This document shows positions 40,445 to 42,316 of a stretch of 42,316 bases of DNA, piece by piece. The stretch covers positions 1-42,316 of the forward strand of contig JAIRVZ010000060.1 in the NCBI GenBank assembly GCA_031253625.1, in the 5' to 3' direction. Below the pieces are notes generated by a model. The model was not told where the DNA came from, ran no database searches, and saw nothing but the letters and a program-made list of their open reading frames with translations. The position numbers and the translations under genes are program-made. Position 1 is the first letter of the stretch. Each line of letters begins with the position of its first letter. The DNA is from Dysgonamonadaceae bacterium. Its GTDB lineage: Bacteria > Bacteroidota > Bacteroidia > Bacteroidales > Azobacteroidaceae.

Positions 40445-42316
40445 ATGAGCAAATCGATAGATACGAAACAGGCCGAAGAGTTGATGATTCAAAAGGAGTA
40501 TGAAGCTCTTTTGGATGATTATGCTCGCTCGAACCACCGGCAAAGATTTGAGAAGATTGAGAAAGCTTTTCATTTTGCCAATCAAGCGCACAAAGGAGCA
40601 AAAAGGCGTTCGGGAGAACCCTATATTATGCATCCGTTGGCGGTTGCCCGTATTGTTTGTCGCGAAATGGGACTTGGGTCGACTTCTATTTGCTCTGCAT
40701 TACTTCATGACGTTGTAGAAGATACCGATTATACGGTTGAAGATATTCAAAATATTTTTGGAGAAAAAATCGCCCAAATTGTCGACGGTTTGACCAAAAT
40801 TTCCGGTGGAGTTTTTAGTGAAGCTGCTTCCACTCAGGCTGAAAATATGCGCAAGCTGTTGCTCACCATGTCGAGCGACATTCGAGTCATCTTGATTAAA
40901 ATGGCCGACCGCTTGCACAATATGCGTACATTAGGCTCTTTATTGCCTGCCAAGCAACATAAAATTGCCGGAGAAACCATGTATTTGTATGCTCCTTTGG
41001 CACATCGTTTGGGTTTATTTGCTATCAAAACAGAACTTGAGGACTTAAGTTTTAGATATGAATACCCGACTGATTATAGGCAGATTACTGAAAAATTAAA
41101 AGCAACTGCGACCGACAGGGGATTGCTGTATGAGCATTTTGCCGAACCGTTGAAAAAGAAATTAGACGTAATGAATATCAAATATGAGATGAAAGAACGA
41201 GTCAAATCCGTTTTCTCTATTTGGAATAAAATGCAGACCAAAAAGGTTGATTTTAACGATGTCTACGATATATTTGCTGTTAGAATTGTTTTTGAATCTC
41301 AAGAAGGCATAGACGAAAAAAAACGATGCTGGGATATTTATTCTGCGATTACAGACCTATATATACTTCGGCCTGATAGAATACGAGATTGGGTGAGCCA
41401 CCCTAAAGCCAATGGTTACCAAGCGTTACACTTAACGGTAATGGGCCCCGACGGACAATGGATCGAAGTGCAAATCCGAAGTACGAAAATGGACGAAATT
41501 GCAGAAAGAGGATTTGCAGCTCATTGGAAATACAAAGAACACCAAGGAGAAGATCAGACGGAATTAGACAAGTGGTTAGCGACCATTCAAGAACTGCTGG
41601 AAAATCCGAATCCCAATGCGATGGATTTTTTGGATACCATCAAACTGAATCTTTTCGCAAATGAGATTTTCGTATTCACTCCCAAAGGCGAGTTGAAAAC
41701 ACTTCCTCAAAGTGCTACTGCATTGGATTTTGCGTATGCTTTGCACACAGACATTGGTGATCATTGTATCGGTGCCAAAGTTAACCATAAATTAGTGCCT
41801 CTTAGCCACAAGTTGTCGAGCGGAGATCAAGTTGAAGTGTTGACCTCTCGATCGCAACATCCGCATGAAGATTGGATTTCATTTGTTACGACCGCTAAAG
41901 CCAAAACAAAAATAGAAACTTATTTGCGCAGAAGAAAAAAAGAGCAGATAAAACAAGGAGAGAAGCTACTGTATGAATTTTTAGCGAAATTCAGCATTTC
42001 TCCGGAAATGTCAGTGTTGGATAAATTGAGTTCTTATTACGGATTTTCCAAAAAAGACGATTATTATTATGCCATTGCGATGGGGCAAATCAATTGGCCG
42101 GAAAATCCACAGAAAATACTAAAAGGAAATTCCAGTAATGTCTTTTTGAAATATGCCAAACAGGTTTTTAATGTAGGGAAATCAGATACGGAAAAGAAAG
42201 AAGAAATTAGTCAGGAAATATTAGAGCCTGAAAAAATAGACAAGAAGAAAACTTACATTCTAAGGGAAGAAACTTTCCTGAAAAATTATACTGTTGCCGA
42301 TTGCTGTAAACCAATT
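40445..42316 (+). CDS. Bifunctional-type RelA/SpoT homologue, 3' end cut by the window
   Basis: The 624 codons present cover HD hydrolase, synthetase, TGS and the start of the zinc-finger region (VADCCKPI at the window edge); the remaining C-terminus with ACT is missing. The hydrolase motifs are intact: H63 in IMHPLAVARI, H88-D89 and E92-D93 in LLHDVVEDT, and ADRLHNMRTL. The synthetase also looks complete: RVK in the ATP loop, YDIFAVRI, RIRD (an RxKD-class motif with K to R) and IEVQIRS. It should both make and degrade (p)ppGpp. It follows mltD by 20 bases and is probably cotranscribed with DUF5683-mltD. Compare the HD-defective homologue at 23190. Confidence 0.95.
   Translation, partial: MSKSIDTKQAEELMIQKEYEALLDDYARSNHRQRFEKIEKAFHFANQAHKGAKRRSGEPYIMHPLAVARIVCREMGLGSTSICSALLHDVVEDTDYTVEDIQNIFGEKIAQIVDGLTKISGGVFSEAASTQAENMRKLLLTMSSDIRVILIKMADRLHNMRTLGSLLPAKQHKIAGETMYLYAPLAHRLGLFAIKTELEDLSFRYEYPTDYRQITEKLKATATDRGLLYEHFAEPLKKKLDVMNIKYEMKERVKSVFSIWNKMQTKKVDFNDVYDIFAVRIVFESQEGIDEKKRCWDIYSAITDLYILRPDRIRDWVSHPKANGYQALHLTVMGPDGQWIEVQIRSTKMDEIAERGFAAHWKYKEHQGEDQTELDKWLATIQELLENPNPNAMDFLDTIKLNLFANEIFVFTPKGELKTLPQSATALDFAYALHTDIGDHCIGAKVNHKLVPLSHKLSSGDQVEVLTSRSQHPHEDWISFVTTAKAKTKIETYLRRRKKEQIKQGEKLLYEFLAKFSISPEMSVLDKLSSYYGFSKKDDYYYAIAMGQINWPENPQKILKGNSSNVFLKYAKQVFNVGKSDTEKKEEISQEILEPEKIDKKKTYILREETFLKNYTVADCCKPI

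Overview
The window reads as chromosome of an anaerobic, low-GC member of the Bacteroidota, most likely the order Bacteroidales. Three signs support this. Sequences matching the Bacteroidota sigma-factor -7 box TAnnTTTG lie upstream of many genes. Several genes belong to families largely confined to the phylum (GLPGLI, DUF4301, DUF5683, and an outer-membrane barrel with a carboxypeptidase-regulatory plug). Intergenic regions carry short palindromic repeats of the kind scattered through such genomes. No insertion sequence, phage, CRISPR array or rRNA was seen.

Layout. (1) 1-780: a GC-rich, hairpin-bounded segment carrying one small HEAT-like gene with its own promoter; it looks like a mobile cassette-like unit. 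(2) 782-4521, minus strand: an operon tsaC - exopolysaccharide sugar transferase - ClC channel. (3) 4596-6854: an M20 amidohydrolase tail-to-tail with a radical SAM protein. (4) 6888-11294: a tightly overlapping plus-strand operon of a double GNAT acetyltransferase, a CDP-alcohol phosphatidyltransferase, a CDP-diglyceride synthetase, a dolichol/phytol-kinase-like protein and a sodium:solute symporter. It faces 11254-13684, a minus-strand pair of a PlsC acyltransferase with a zinc ribbon and an ATP-grasp-like protein. (5) 13835-15050: mscL and a lipoprotein. (6) 15204-20679, minus strand: aspartate aminotransferase, ribBA, a YeiH-type exporter and an LptF/LptG permease. (7) 20780-23091: a START-like protein, two tRNAs (Met, Thr) and DUF4301. 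(8) 23190-25391: a long RelA/SpoT homologue with a degenerate hydrolase domain. (9) 25438-32232: speA, kdsA, and an operon surE-lpxB-MATE-cytidylate-kinase-like. (10) 32501 to the end: parA, parB, a GLPGLI protein plus outer-membrane barrel, DUF5683, a LysM lytic transglycosylase and a second, bifunctional-type RelA/SpoT homologue cut by the window edge.

How the genes work together. Much of the window serves the cell envelope: Kdo (kdsA), lipid A (lpxB), LPS export (lptF/G), capsule initiation, phospholipid synthesis, murein remodelling and osmotic release (mscL, ClC). Two (p)ppGpp enzymes are present. One keeps the hydrolase HD motif and the other has lost it, so synthesis and breakdown may be divided between them.

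The most notable observations are palindromic repeats that touch coding sequence. One half-palindrome is translated in frame inside the ATP-grasp-like gene. Another family (two copies) sits in two divergent promoter regions. Repeat sequence also creates false upstream starts for speA and the outer-membrane protein. The lipid operon with its symporter is the best candidate for an under-described pathway, but its substrate cannot be read from sequence.
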